Source: Treponema sp.
Lineage (GTDB): Bacteria; Spirochaetota; Spirochaetia; Treponematales; Breznakiellaceae
Assembly: GCA_031270205.1 (NCBI GenBank)
Contig: JAISYA010000249.1
Location: forward strand, 1 to 6,401
Reading direction: 5' to 3'
Length of the DNA stretch: 6,401 nucleotides
Part shown: piece after piece, positions 1 to 6,012 of the stretch
Numbering within the stretch: position 1 is the stretch's first letter
Layout of the letters: every line of letters begins with the position of its first letter
Position numbers and translations under genes: made by a program
Notes under the pieces: model-generated
What the model was told of the DNA's origin: nothing
The model's database searches: none
The model's input: the letters and a program-made list of their open reading frames with translations, nothing else

Positions 1-257
1 AAGACGCGGGCGTACGACTCCACGGCGGCGCGGGCTTCGTTTTTCGCCACGGTAAGGGCGGGGCTGTGCGGCGCCAGCGTGGCTTCGTAGGCGTTGCTCC
101 ACGCGCCGCGCAGGTTGACGAGCTTGAGCACGTCCGCGGCTGGAATGTGGGTCCACACCGGCGACGTCCCCGAGGTGTTCTGGTGGACCTGGTGGGTGTA
201 ATTAACTATCCAGTTATTGAATTCGCTGTCCTTGTCGGGAATGTAATCGGTACTCAT
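1..257 (-). CDS. Unnamed small protein, N-terminal 85 residues (runs off left edge)
   Basis: The gene starts at the ATG at 257-255 and stays open to the left edge, so the C-terminus is missing. The start is fixed by a strong ribosome binding site, AGGAGA at 268-263, five bases upstream. The protein begins MSTDYIPDKDSEFNNW and continues with an HIPAADVLKL stretch, a W-x-x-A-Y motif and a later AKNEARAAVESYAR helix. There is no signal peptide or membrane segment. The Asp-Tyr-Ile-Pro opening, the Trp/Tyr pair and the AKNxAR helix resemble short unnamed proteins I associate with spirochaete and Bacteroidetes genomes, but I cannot attach a function. Its start lies 23 bases after the stop of the repeat protein at 281-673, so the two are probably co-transcribed. 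The coding call is confident; the family resemblance is memory-based inference. Confidence 0.85.
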   Translation of the reverse strand, partial: MSTDYIPDKDSEFNNWIVNYTHQVHQNTSGTSPVWTHIPAADVLKLVNLRGAWSNAYEATLAPHSPALTVAKNEARAAVESYARV

Positions 258-280
258 ACGTATCTCCTTTTGTTGATGAG

Positions 281-673
281 CTATACGGCGGCATCGCGCG
301 GCCATACCGCCGAGCCGTTCCGGCCTTGGCCGGAGCCGTTCCGGCCTTGGCCGGAGTCATTGCGGCCTTGGCCGGAATCGTTTCGGCCTTGGCCGGAATC
401 GTTTCGGCCTTGGCCGGAATCGTTTCGGCCTTGGCCGGAGTCATTGCGGCCTTGGCCGGAGTCATTGCGGCCTTGGCCGGAATCGTTTCGGCCTTGGCCG
501 GAATCGTTTCGGCCTTGGCCGGAATCATTCCGGCCATAGCCGGAACGGTGCGGATAAGAGCCAAAATTGCGCAAATTCGGGCCGGAATCACGTGAATTCG
601 GGCCAAAATTGCCCGAATTCACGATTTTGCGCCCGGCGCCGGGCGCCTTCGCGCCTTGGCTCTTACCGCTCAT
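281..673 (-). CDS. Gly/Asn/Ser-rich protein with eleven heptapeptide (GRNDSGQ-type) repeats
   Basis: A 130-aa ORF with its ATG at 673-671 and TAG at 283-281. Residues 1-16 are basic and Gly/Ala-rich (MSGKSQGAKAPGAGRK). They are followed by a degenerate N/F/G/P segment, then eleven seven-residue units, mostly S-G-Q-G-R-N-D, and a short tail ending WPRDAAV. The first unit has Tyr instead of Gln and the last two have Gly instead of Asp. Competing frames are also open across the repeat, but this one is favoured because two main DNA variants of the unit differ at three bases, all synonymous third positions here (CGC/CGA, AAT/AAC, GAC/GAT). The product is predicted to be hydrophilic, disordered and not exported. 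The ribosome binding site is weak: GAGG touches the ATG. An in-frame TAG at 688-686 blocks any upstream start. It lies between two small genes on the same strand. Function is unknown; an RNA-, DNA- or protein-binding linker is only a guess. Confidence 0.72.
   Translation of the reverse strand: MSGKSQGAKAPGAGRKIVNSGNFGPNSRDSGPNLRNFGSYPHRSGYGRNDSGQGRNDSGQGRNDSGQGRNDSGQGRNDSGQGRNDSGQGRNDSGQGRNDSGQGRNDSGQGRNGSGQGRNGSAVWPRDAAV
314..544 (-). repeat. Eleven tandem 21-bp units (minisatellite) inside a coding region
   Basis: Eleven contiguous 21-bp units fill this interval with no spacer. On the plus strand four variants occur, differing in their first eight or nine bases: GCCGTTCC (units 1-2), GTCATTGC (units 3, 7, 8), ATCGTTTC (units 4-6, 9, 10) and ATCATTCC (unit 11). 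Most share the core CGGCCTTGGCCGGA; unit 11 has CATAGC in place of CTTGGC. The core is a near-dyad (GGCC-TT-GGCC). The unit is a multiple of three, so copy-number change keeps the minus-strand reading frame. The order of variants, with the pattern 3-4-4-4-3-3-4-4, suggests duplication of multi-unit blocks. It is not a CRISPR because nothing unique separates the units. Confidence 0.95.
591..623. repeat. Perfect 13-bp inverted repeat, 7-base loop
   Basis: CGTGAATTCGGGC at 591-603 is the exact reverse complement of GCCCGAATTCACG at 611-623, with CAAAATT between. It lies inside the early coding part of the heptad-repeat gene, so it would fold in its mRNA just ahead of the tandem repeat. A second self-complementary block, GCCCGGCGCCGGGC, lies at 631-644, and partly matching GCGCAAAT and ATTTTGCGC elements flank the hairpin at about 570-577 and 624-632. 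Neither arm is followed by a T-run, so it is not an obvious terminator. Confidence 0.8.
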
Positions 674-685
674 CCTCGTGTGTAC

Positions 686-985
686 CTACGGCATTATCGC
701 AATCAGCGTGTCGTCCGTGGTGGTCTTGGGCGCGCCGCTTTCGGTGTACTCGGCGCCGCCCGTGCCCCACTTGGCGCTACCGTTGCCGTCGACAAACAGC
801 GCCGCGCCCGGGCTGGGCGTGCTCCTGTTGGCAAAGCCGGCTTTTCTGCCGACTTTGTACCGTTTTACGGCGGCGTTGCTGCTTTTTACGCCGCCGCCTT
901 CTTTTTTACCGGCGTCCGCTGCCTGCGAACCGGGCCGGCCGCGAAGGGGACGCTTCCTCCGGGATTTTTACGGTGTGTTGTTCAT
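686..985 (-). pseudogene. Small basic protein gene with AT-hook-like core, interrupted by TAA at codon 6
   Basis: A frame open for 93 codons runs from 967 down to a TAG at 688-686 but contains no ATG, GTG or TTG that could start it. Upstream, in the same frame, ATG at 985-983 begins M-N-N-T-P and then hits TAA at 970-968. If that codon were AAA or CAA the product would be 99 aa. Its Lys/Arg-rich start includes KSRRKRPLRGRPGS, with an RGRP core as in AT-hook DNA-binding motifs. A second basic patch (VKRYKVGRKAGF) follows, then a Gly/Thr-rich tail ending DDTLIAIMP. The composition and codon pattern look coding. The interruption may be a true nonsense mutation, a sequencing error, or a sign that translation starts unconventionally. 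The TAG is 12 bases before the ATG of the repeat protein, so it heads the three-gene cluster. Function is unknown; DNA binding is inferred only from the RGRP core. Confidence 0.6.
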
Positions 986-1024
986 TCCCCTTTGGCCGCG
1001 CCGCCCGCCGCAAACCGGTACGGT

Positions 1025-1066
1025 TCGCGCGAAACAGACGCTGCGCGCGAAACGGACGCTTCGCGC
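1025..1066. repeat. Two tandem 18-bp units and an overlapping hairpin downstream of the lipoprotein gene
   Basis: TCGCGCGAAACAGACGCT (1025-1042) is followed directly by GCGCGCGAAACGGACGCT (1043-1060), identical at 16 of 18 positions. GCGCGAA at 1045-1051 can pair with TTCGCGC at 1060-1066, giving a 7-bp stem with an 8-base loop. The block lies 18 to 60 bases past the stop of the lipoprotein gene and before the small-gene cluster. No T-run follows on either strand, so a factor-independent terminator is not supported. Confidence 0.7.
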
Positions 1067-1081
1067 CGCCTAAACCTGCGC

Positions 1082-3094
1082 TCAGAGCCAGTTGCTTGTG
1101 GTGTCAACATTACCAACCGGGTCGAGCAGTGTAGGGCTAAAGCTTGTGGGTTCAATATAGAGCCGCACGCCCGGCCCGGCCGTGGTAGTGCGGGAAAGCG
1201 GAGACGTTACATTAGCATACACCTCATTATTGCCTAAGACGGCGGTGTTGGCCCCAATGGTCCCGCCCCGCTTGGCAAAGATAACCTTGACGGGACTTGA
1301 TCCGTAGAAGCTGCCGATATGTGCCCCGCCGCCGCTGGTCGCGGTATTCCCGCTGATGATCCCGCCGGTCATGATGAATTTGTTTACATCATTATTCATG
1401 CTGCCTATATAGCCCGTAGATACCCCGCCGCCGCTGGTTGCGCTATTCCCGCTGATTTCCCCGTCCGTCATGGTAAAGGTCCGGCTGCCCAGGGTCGTGC
1501 TTGTCGAATTCCCCGCGAGGTAGACCCCGCCGCCGTTACCGGCGACGATGTTTCCGCTGATCTTCCCGCCGTTCATGTCAAAAACGCCCGCATCCGTCAG
1601 GGCGACGCCGCCCCCTTCCGGCGCGGTATTCACGCTGATCTCGGCGCTGCCGCTCAGGGTAAACCCGCCGTTATCCGTTACGGCGACGCCGCCGCCGCGC
1701 CTGTTCGCGGTATTCCCGATGATCTTCCCGCCGCTCATTTCAAAAGCGCCCGCATCCGTCAGGGCGACGCCGCCGCCGTTCGGCGCGGAGTTCCCGCTGA
1801 TCTCTCCGCCGGTCATGGTAAAAACGCCGCTACCCCCCAGGGCGACGCCGCCGCCGCTGTTCCCGGTCCCGGTTGCTTCATTCCCGCTGATCTTCCCGCT
1901 GCCGCTCATGGTAAACTGGCCGTTACCCCTCACGGCGACGCCGCCTCCGCCTGAGGCGCTGCTGTTCCCGCTGATCTCCCCGCCGCTCATGATAAACTGG
2001 CTGTTATCATTCAGGGCGACGCCGCCTCCGTCGCCCCCGACCAATGTCACGGCATTCCCGCTGATGATCCCGCTGTTCATGGTAAACCGGCCGTTATCCA
2101 TCAGGGTGACGCCGCCTCCGCCTAAGGTGCTGCTGTTCCCGCTGATCTCCCCGCCGCTCATGGTAAACTGGCCGCCGTTGCGGACCGAAACCGCGCCGCC
2201 TTCGGACCAGCTCATGGCCACGCAGTTGGTGATCTTCCCGCCCCGCATTTCAACGAGGCTGTCGCACCAGATGGGCGAATATCCGGTGCTCTCCTTTATC
2301 CGGGTTATTTCGGTATTGCCGTCTATGATTAACGAGCCGGTGTTGTATATATACAGGAAAGCGTTTGCGGCGTAGTAAGCGATTCCCAGCCCGTCAAAGA
2401 CCAGCTTTCCGGTTTCCCCGGCCTTGCCCAGGGTGAGTACGCCGGCATCCACGTTTATACAGGCCCCGACTCCGGAACCGTCTTTGCGGCGTATGGTCCG
2501 CGTAGTCCCCGGTTCGGCAATAATCGTATACTTGCGGGAGTTGCTGATATTGATGAATCCGTTGATGTCGAAATCCTGTTCCACCACGATGAGGTTTTCC
2601 CGCGAAGGGTCGCTGTCGTTGTAGCGGTACATCGCGCTATTGACGTCCATCACGTCCAGGAACTCCGCTTCGCTCTTTACCCCAATCACCGCGGTAACGC
2701 TGATGGTCTGCGAGCCGCCGGGCGCTACGCTGATGGTCTGCTCGGCCATACCGCGCAGGCGCGGCTCGCTGTTGTAGGCTTTTACGGTAATGTTCCAGGA
2801 ACCGGCCGCCACGTCAATAGTCCCGCCCTCCGGACCGAAGTCGCGGTCAATGGTTCCGCCCGGCCCGGTAAGGTGTACCTTGAACGTTATGCCGGCCAAT
2901 TCGGCGGCGTCGGGGACAGCGGTCCTGCTATTATTGTCCAAACCCTGGCCGATCCGTATCGTGCCGGTGCCTCCCTGGTCCCCTCCCATTCCTCCCGCAA
3001 TGCCTTCCGCGCCGGTGGGGCAGGCGGCGCAGAGGATACCTATTGCCGCGAGGGCGGCGCAGACGGCAAGGCTGAATAGATTGTTTTTCTTCAT
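1082..3094 (-). CDS. Surface lipoprotein with GGG-type right-handed beta-helix repeats
   Basis: A complete 670-aa gene. The ATG at 3094-3092 follows AAAAGGAG by six bases, and TGA is at 1084-1082. Residues 1-25 form a lipoprotein signal peptide: MKKN, a hydrophobic stretch, then L-C-A-A-C, with Cys25 as the likely lipidated residue. Residues about 40-135 form a small beta-sandwich-like domain with a RTAVPD motif and the stretch AAGSWNITVKAYN, as in many treponemal lipoprotein leaders. Residues about 300-600 hold ten degenerate repeats, typically F-T-M-S-G-G-E-I-S-G-N-(x)n-G-G-G-V-A-L, which predict a right-handed parallel beta-helix. The C-terminus lacks a membrane beta-barrel, so this is not an autotransporter. 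It is probably anchored by lipid on the outer membrane and displayed or periplasmic. The ligand is unknown; binding or degradation of a polysaccharide or host surface is inference, and no catalytic residues are recognisable. The upstream region suggests variable expression. Confidence 0.9.
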   Translation of the reverse strand: MKKNNLFSLAVCAALAAIGILCAACPTGAEGIAGGMGGDQGGTGTIRIGQGLDNNSRTAVPDAAELAGITFKVHLTGPGGTIDRDFGPEGGTIDVAAGSWNITVKAYNSEPRLRGMAEQTISVAPGGSQTISVTAVIGVKSEAEFLDVMDVNSAMYRYNDSDPSRENLIVVEQDFDINGFINISNSRKYTIIAEPGTTRTIRRKDGSGVGACINVDAGVLTLGKAGETGKLVFDGLGIAYYAANAFLYIYNTGSLIIDGNTEITRIKESTGYSPIWCDSLVEMRGGKITNCVAMSWSEGGAVSVRNGGQFTMSGGEISGNSSTLGGGGVTLMDNGRFTMNSGIISGNAVTLVGGDGGGVALNDNSQFIMSGGEISGNSSASGGGGVAVRGNGQFTMSGSGKISGNEATGTGNSGGGVALGGSGVFTMTGGEISGNSAPNGGGVALTDAGAFEMSGGKIIGNTANRRGGGVAVTDNGGFTLSGSAEISVNTAPEGGGVALTDAGVFDMNGGKISGNIVAGNGGGVYLAGNSTSTTLGSRTFTMTDGEISGNSATSGGGVSTGYIGSMNNDVNKFIMTGGIISGNTATSGGGAHIGSFYGSSPVKVIFAKRGGTIGANTAVLGNNEVYANVTSPLSRTTTAGPGVRLYIEPTSFSPTLLDPVGNVDTTSNWL
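1345..2190 (-). repeat. Ten degenerate repeats encoding the beta-helix coils
   Basis: Versions of the plus-strand motif (A/G)TTCCCGCTGATCT, the reverse complement of codons for E/K-I-S-G-N, recur near 1345, 1445, 1549, 1629, 1710, 1788, 1880, 1967, 2052 and 2132. Each is followed after a few bases by a CCGCTCATG-like motif (M-S-G-G). Spacing is about 75-105 bp. Units differ in length, so the repeat is old and under protein-level selection rather than a fresh tandem expansion. Confidence 0.85.
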
Positions 3095-3120
3095 ACAGTA
3101 CTCCTTTTAGATGGAGAAAA

Positions 3121-3154
3121 TAAAAAAGCCGGCAGGCCTCCTGGCGTCCGGCTT
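3121..3154 (-). terminator. Intrinsic terminator or attenuator in the lipoprotein leader
   Basis: Read on the minus strand, AAGCCGG (3154-3148) pairs with CCGGCTT (3132-3126). An inner CAGG/CCTG stem has an AGG loop and a four-base bulge on one side, and the structure runs into TTTTTT ending at 3122. This is a classic factor-independent terminator pointing left. Only 27 bases separate it from the lipoprotein ATG, and they hold the ribosome binding site but no promoter. Transcription of that gene must therefore read through, which suggests attenuation. Alternatively it simply ends the helicase transcript and permits leaky expression. Confidence 0.75.
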
Positions 3155-3220
3155 ATGTGCGTGGTGGGTAGGAAGGGAAGCCCTGCGGACAGAGTCATCC
3201 CACAAAAAAAGATTCTGGTG

Positions 3221-3318
<98 letters not shown>

Positions 3319-3405
3319 GCGAAAAGTGTAAAAAATCTGCGGTTTTGCCCCGTTCATGAGGAACAGCGTAGCATGGATTGAGCCGGTCGTCAAGCGGAAA
3401 TTGAA

Positions 3406-3464
3406 ACAAAGAGCAATGAAAGACAGGCCCGCTCTTTGTCACTCTTCATTCTTCATTCTTCATT
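3406..3464. other. Downstream region of the helicase gene: 9-bp inverted repeat and 7-bp tandem repeat
   Basis: ACAAAGAGC (3406-3414) pairs with GCTCTTTGT (3431-3439) across a 16-base loop. On the minus strand it is followed by TTTC, a poor terminator tail. Next to it CTTCATT is repeated three times without a gap (3444-3464), and looser GCTCTTC/GCTCATT variants continue into the last codons of the helicase. The rest of the roughly 390-base gap between the helicase and the lipoprotein gene holds the microsatellite, promoter and terminator listed separately. Confidence 0.55.
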
Positions 3465-3484
3465 CGCTCTTCTTTGCTCATTGC

Positions 3485-5659
3485 TCACTGCTCTTCGCTC
3501 TTTAGTTCAACCGGCTCCAGCATTGCCGCGGCGTATTGGCGGGCGAGCGCGCGGGGGGGAAGGTAGGGATCGAATTTGCCCAGCAGGGGGATACGGGCGG
3601 GGTCGATAAGGGTTTCCAGTGATTCCGGTGTTTTGTAGCGTTCAAGCAGCAGCGCCAATGCTTCGCGGAAGCCGCTGAGGGGAAGGCTGGAACGGATGTT
3701 GACCGAAAGATCGTTTTCCCGCGAAAAGGAACGGATGCCAAGGCTTTGGCGGTGTTCGCGGTTTTGCAGTATAAAAAGCAGTGTCCGCATGGCCCGGCTG
3801 CCCAGCCAGGGGAGCAGCACAAACGGGCGGGGTTCGCCCGCGGGGGACGCTTCGCAGCCTTCCGGGGGAATAACAATCGCTTCGGCGAGTTTCCATTGTT
3901 TCGCGGCCTGTCGTGCCTCGGCCAGCCTGCGGCGGGCGCGCGCGGAAAGATAGGGGTAGACGGTCTGTTCGCACAGCGCTTTGCGCATACCGGCCGCGAT
4001 CCGGCCGTGCAGTTCCGCGCCGCTGCCGCGCCAGACCCGGCGGCCGCCCGCCTCGCCGGGACCTACGCTGATCTCTCTTTCCCGCTGGCCAATCCATTCC
4101 ACCCGCCAGTACCGCCCCCCCAGGACAATAGTGCTGCCTTCCGGGGGAATAAAATTGACGCGCCCGATTTCTCTTCCTCCGGCAACAACCCGGTATTCGG
4201 AGTAGTCGGCAAAGACCGAGTAAAAGGAATAGTGGGCGGCAAGACGCCCCGCTTCAAGGCCGGCGATAAGCTCGCCCTCATCGGTTTGTTCGATAAGATC
4301 AAGCGAGATGAGATGGGCGGCAAGTTCGGCAAAATCCTCCGGGCCGAAGCGGGAAAAGGCCGGCAGCGCGAGGACCCGCCGGCTGAGTAAAGCGGGGCTG
4401 TGCGGCCCCAGGGAACAGAGCACGCTGAGCGTCTGGTGGACGAGGAGGCTGTACGGCAGGGGATTCTCTTCGCTCTGTTCTATCCATTTTTCGCCGAGGT
4501 ACAGTTCGATTACGGCGATGGTTTTGAGGAGGTCCCAGGGAAGGCCGTTTACCGGGTGTTCCCATTTGCCCTTTTCTTCCAGGGAGCTGAAGTAGATTTC
4601 GCTCCTGCCCCGCAGGCGGCCGGAGCGGCCCAGGCGCGGCACAAAGGCGGACACGCTCAAGGGCGGGCCGATTTGGATAACCCGGTCGAGTTTCCCAATA
4701 TCGATGCCCATTTCCAGCGTGGCGGTGGCCGCCACCGTTACCGGAGAGTCGCTGTCCCGCAGTTCCCGCTCGGTTTCACCGCGGAGGCTTGCCGAGACGC
4801 TGCCGTGATGCACCAAAAAGCGTTCCCCCCGGCGGCCGCCCGCGATTTCGCTTAACGCGGCGGCGGTGTTTTCCGCCTCGTTCCTGCTGTTGGTAAAGAT
4901 GATGCAGCGCCTTCCCCGTACCTGCCGGTACAGCGCCTCGCAGCAGGAACGTTCTTCCCCTGAAAAATAGTCCAGAGCGATGCTTATCCGCCGCCGGTTT
5001 TTGTCATCCCGGATAATCGCCCCTTCCCGGAAGCCGCTTCCCCTTGCAAGCCATTCGGCCGCCCCGCCATAGCTGCCCAGGGTTGCCGAAAGGCCGATAC
5101 GGCGGGGCCTGCACAGGGCGGCTGCTTCGATCCGCGCAAGCTGGCAGAGTATCTGGCTGCCCCGCTCGCTGCCCATAAAGGCGTGTACCTCGTCGATGAT
5201 CACAAAGGAGAGCGCGTGAAACAGGGAGCGGATCATCCCCGGGGAACGGAGGAGCAGGGCCTCAAGGGATTCGGGCGTTATTTGCAATATGCCCGACGGC
5301 TTTTCAAGCAGGCTTTTCTTGTGATGATCCGAAACATCCCCGTGCCAGCGCCAGAGGGGCAGTTCCGCCCGTTCCATCAAGGGGGCGAGCCGCTGGGCCT
5401 GATCGTTTATCAGCGCCTTGAGCGGGCCGATGTACAGCGCGCCCACCGAGGCGGGACGCTTTGCGCACAGCGCCGAGATAACGGGAAAAAAGGCGGCTTC
5501 GGTTTTTCCCGACGCCGTTCCCGACGCGATGAGCAGATGCCCGCTGCCGTCAAGAATTGCGGCGATAGCCGCCTCTTGAATGTCCCGCAGGGCGGTCCAC
5601 TTTTTTTCGTAGATATACTCTCTGATAAAAGGCGCGAGCCGCTGAAACTGGGAATGCAT
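3485..5659 (-). CDS. Lhr-like superfamily 2 DEAD/DEAH-box helicase
   Basis: A 724-aa ATP-dependent nucleic-acid helicase, cytosolic. All core motifs are visible: Walker A GTASGKTE (47-54, Lys52), Ia GPLKALINDQ (78-87), Ib TPESLE (128-133), motif II DEVH (156-159), III SATLG (191-195), IV IIFTNSRNEAE (253-263), V ATATLEMGIDIG (311-322) and VI PRLGRSGR (341-348). Motif V with GIDIG and the RLGRSGRLRG form are typical of the Lhr group. Residues about 380-720 fit the family's winged-helix and beta-barrel regions, with a conserved-looking VLLPWLGSRAMRTLL. Mycobacterial Lhr core is somewhat longer, near 850 aa. I place the start at the ATG at 5659-5657, behind AGGCGGA at a five-base gap. The frame stays open to 5857, but the extra 66 codons translate a hairpin element. 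The gene looks monocistronic. The family acts in DNA repair; the role here is inferred. Confidence 0.93.
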   Translation of the reverse strand: MHSQFQRLAPFIREYIYEKKWTALRDIQEAAIAAILDGSGHLLIASGTASGKTEAAFFPVISALCAKRPASVGALYIGPLKALINDQAQRLAPLMERAELPLWRWHGDVSDHHKKSLLEKPSGILQITPESLEALLLRSPGMIRSLFHALSFVIIDEVHAFMGSERGSQILCQLARIEAAALCRPRRIGLSATLGSYGGAAEWLARGSGFREGAIIRDDKNRRRISIALDYFSGEERSCCEALYRQVRGRRCIIFTNSRNEAENTAAALSEIAGGRRGERFLVHHGSVSASLRGETERELRDSDSPVTVAATATLEMGIDIGKLDRVIQIGPPLSVSAFVPRLGRSGRLRGRSEIYFSSLEEKGKWEHPVNGLPWDLLKTIAVIELYLGEKWIEQSEENPLPYSLLVHQTLSVLCSLGPHSPALLSRRVLALPAFSRFGPEDFAELAAHLISLDLIEQTDEGELIAGLEAGRLAAHYSFYSVFADYSEYRVVAGGREIGRVNFIPPEGSTIVLGGRYWRVEWIGQREREISVGPGEAGGRRVWRGSGAELHGRIAAGMRKALCEQTVYPYLSARARRRLAEARQAAKQWKLAEAIVIPPEGCEASPAGEPRPFVLLPWLGSRAMRTLLFILQNREHRQSLGIRSFSRENDLSVNIRSSLPLSGFREALALLLERYKTPESLETLIDPARIPLLGKFDPYLPPRALARQYAAAMLEPVELKSEEQ

Positions 5660-5943
5660 GGCAGTCCGCCTATAGTACCACAAAGCGGGGAATGACAAAA
5701 GAGGAATAAGGCATTTGAAGGGGGAAGTCTCCCCCTCCGGGCGCACTGCGTTGCGCCCTACCCCCTCTGCGGTTTCTGATTGACCGCGACAGCGGTCTAC
5801 CTTACCCGCAACGCCCCGCTGGGGGGCCAGAGGCCCCCCAGACCCCCCCATTAACAATTTCTTTCATTCGTAGTACGTTTACCTCAGCCGTGCGGCGCCG
5901 CCGCGGATGGCCGGAGATACCATACATAAAGAGGAGTAACACC
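5660..5943. other. Divergent intergenic region with clustered hairpins
   Basis: No convincing gene lies between the helicase start and the small plus-strand ORF. The first 40 bases hold the helicase ribosome binding site and a TACTAT hexamer (5677-5672) with TTGTCA further upstream at a poor 15-base spacing, so any promoter call there is weak. 5719-5841 is the hairpin element. 5892-5901 is the perfect palindrome GCGGCGCCGC, followed by a purine-rich ribosome binding site for the plus-strand ORF. Confidence 0.6.
5719..5841. repeat. Mosaic of four perfect hairpins, probable dispersed intergenic element
   Basis: Four perfect stems follow each other: AGGGGGA/TCCCCCT (5719-5725 with 5730-5736), GGGCGCA/TGCGCCC (5739-5745 with 5752-5758), GACCGC/GCGGTC (5782-5787 with 5792-5797) and CTGGGGGGCC/GGCCCCCCAG (5819-5828 with 5832-5841). 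A G/C-homopolymer flank follows. The density of stems and the open reading frame through them resemble REP-like intergenic repeats. It reads as an artificial N-terminal extension of the helicase. That it is repeated elsewhere in the genome is inference. Confidence 0.65.
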
Positions 5944-6012
5944 ATGGCGTTAGACTTTACGGTCAGAGACGTAGCCCACAAGGTTACGGCAAAAATCTGT
6001 GTCGAACTTTAG
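5944..6012 (+). CDS. Candidate 22-aa ORF with strong ribosome binding site
   Basis: ATG at 5944 follows GAGGAG by seven bases, one of the better ribosome binding sites in the window. Its 22 codons read MALDFTVRDVAHKVTAKICV plus E-L, then TAG. The same frame meets two more stops (6034-6036, 6052-6054) before reopening from about 6055 to 6249. It may be a genuine micro-ORF, the surviving start of a dead gene, or a chance match. It is the only plausible plus-strand gene here and is divergent from the helicase. The peptide is amphipathic, with no signal sequence or membrane segment. Confidence 0.35.
   Translation: MALDFTVRDVAHKVTAKICVEL

Noticed and set aside
314..544. CRISPR array
   Set aside because: Units are contiguous 21-mers with no unique spacers.
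214..606. Minus-strand frame encoding ETIPAKA-type repeats, and plus-strand frames encoding ESFRPWP- or AGIVSAL-type repeats
   Set aside because: The unit variants cause amino-acid replacements in these frames but are nearly silent in the GRNDSGQ frame, so these are shadows.
1025..1066. Rho-independent terminator after the lipoprotein gene
   Set aside because: A stem is present but no T-run follows on either strand.
567..1237. Three overlapping plus-strand frames of 168-193 codons
   Set aside because: They are antisense to the better-supported small genes and to the lipoprotein 3' end, have no good ribosome binding sites, and show skewed Pro/Arg/Ala compositions typical of GC-rich antisense frames.
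1319..2375. Plus-strand frames with repeated ATPPP or GDAAA motifs
   Set aside because: Antisense translations of the beta-helix repeats.
3642..5695. Multiple frames of 74-214 codons on both strands across the helicase
   Set aside because: Shadows of the helicase gene, which carries all the recognisable motifs.
5660..5857. 66-residue N-terminal extension of the helicase
   Set aside because: It translates the hairpin mosaic and G/C homopolymers. The ATG at 5659 has a good ribosome binding site and begins the recognisable protein.
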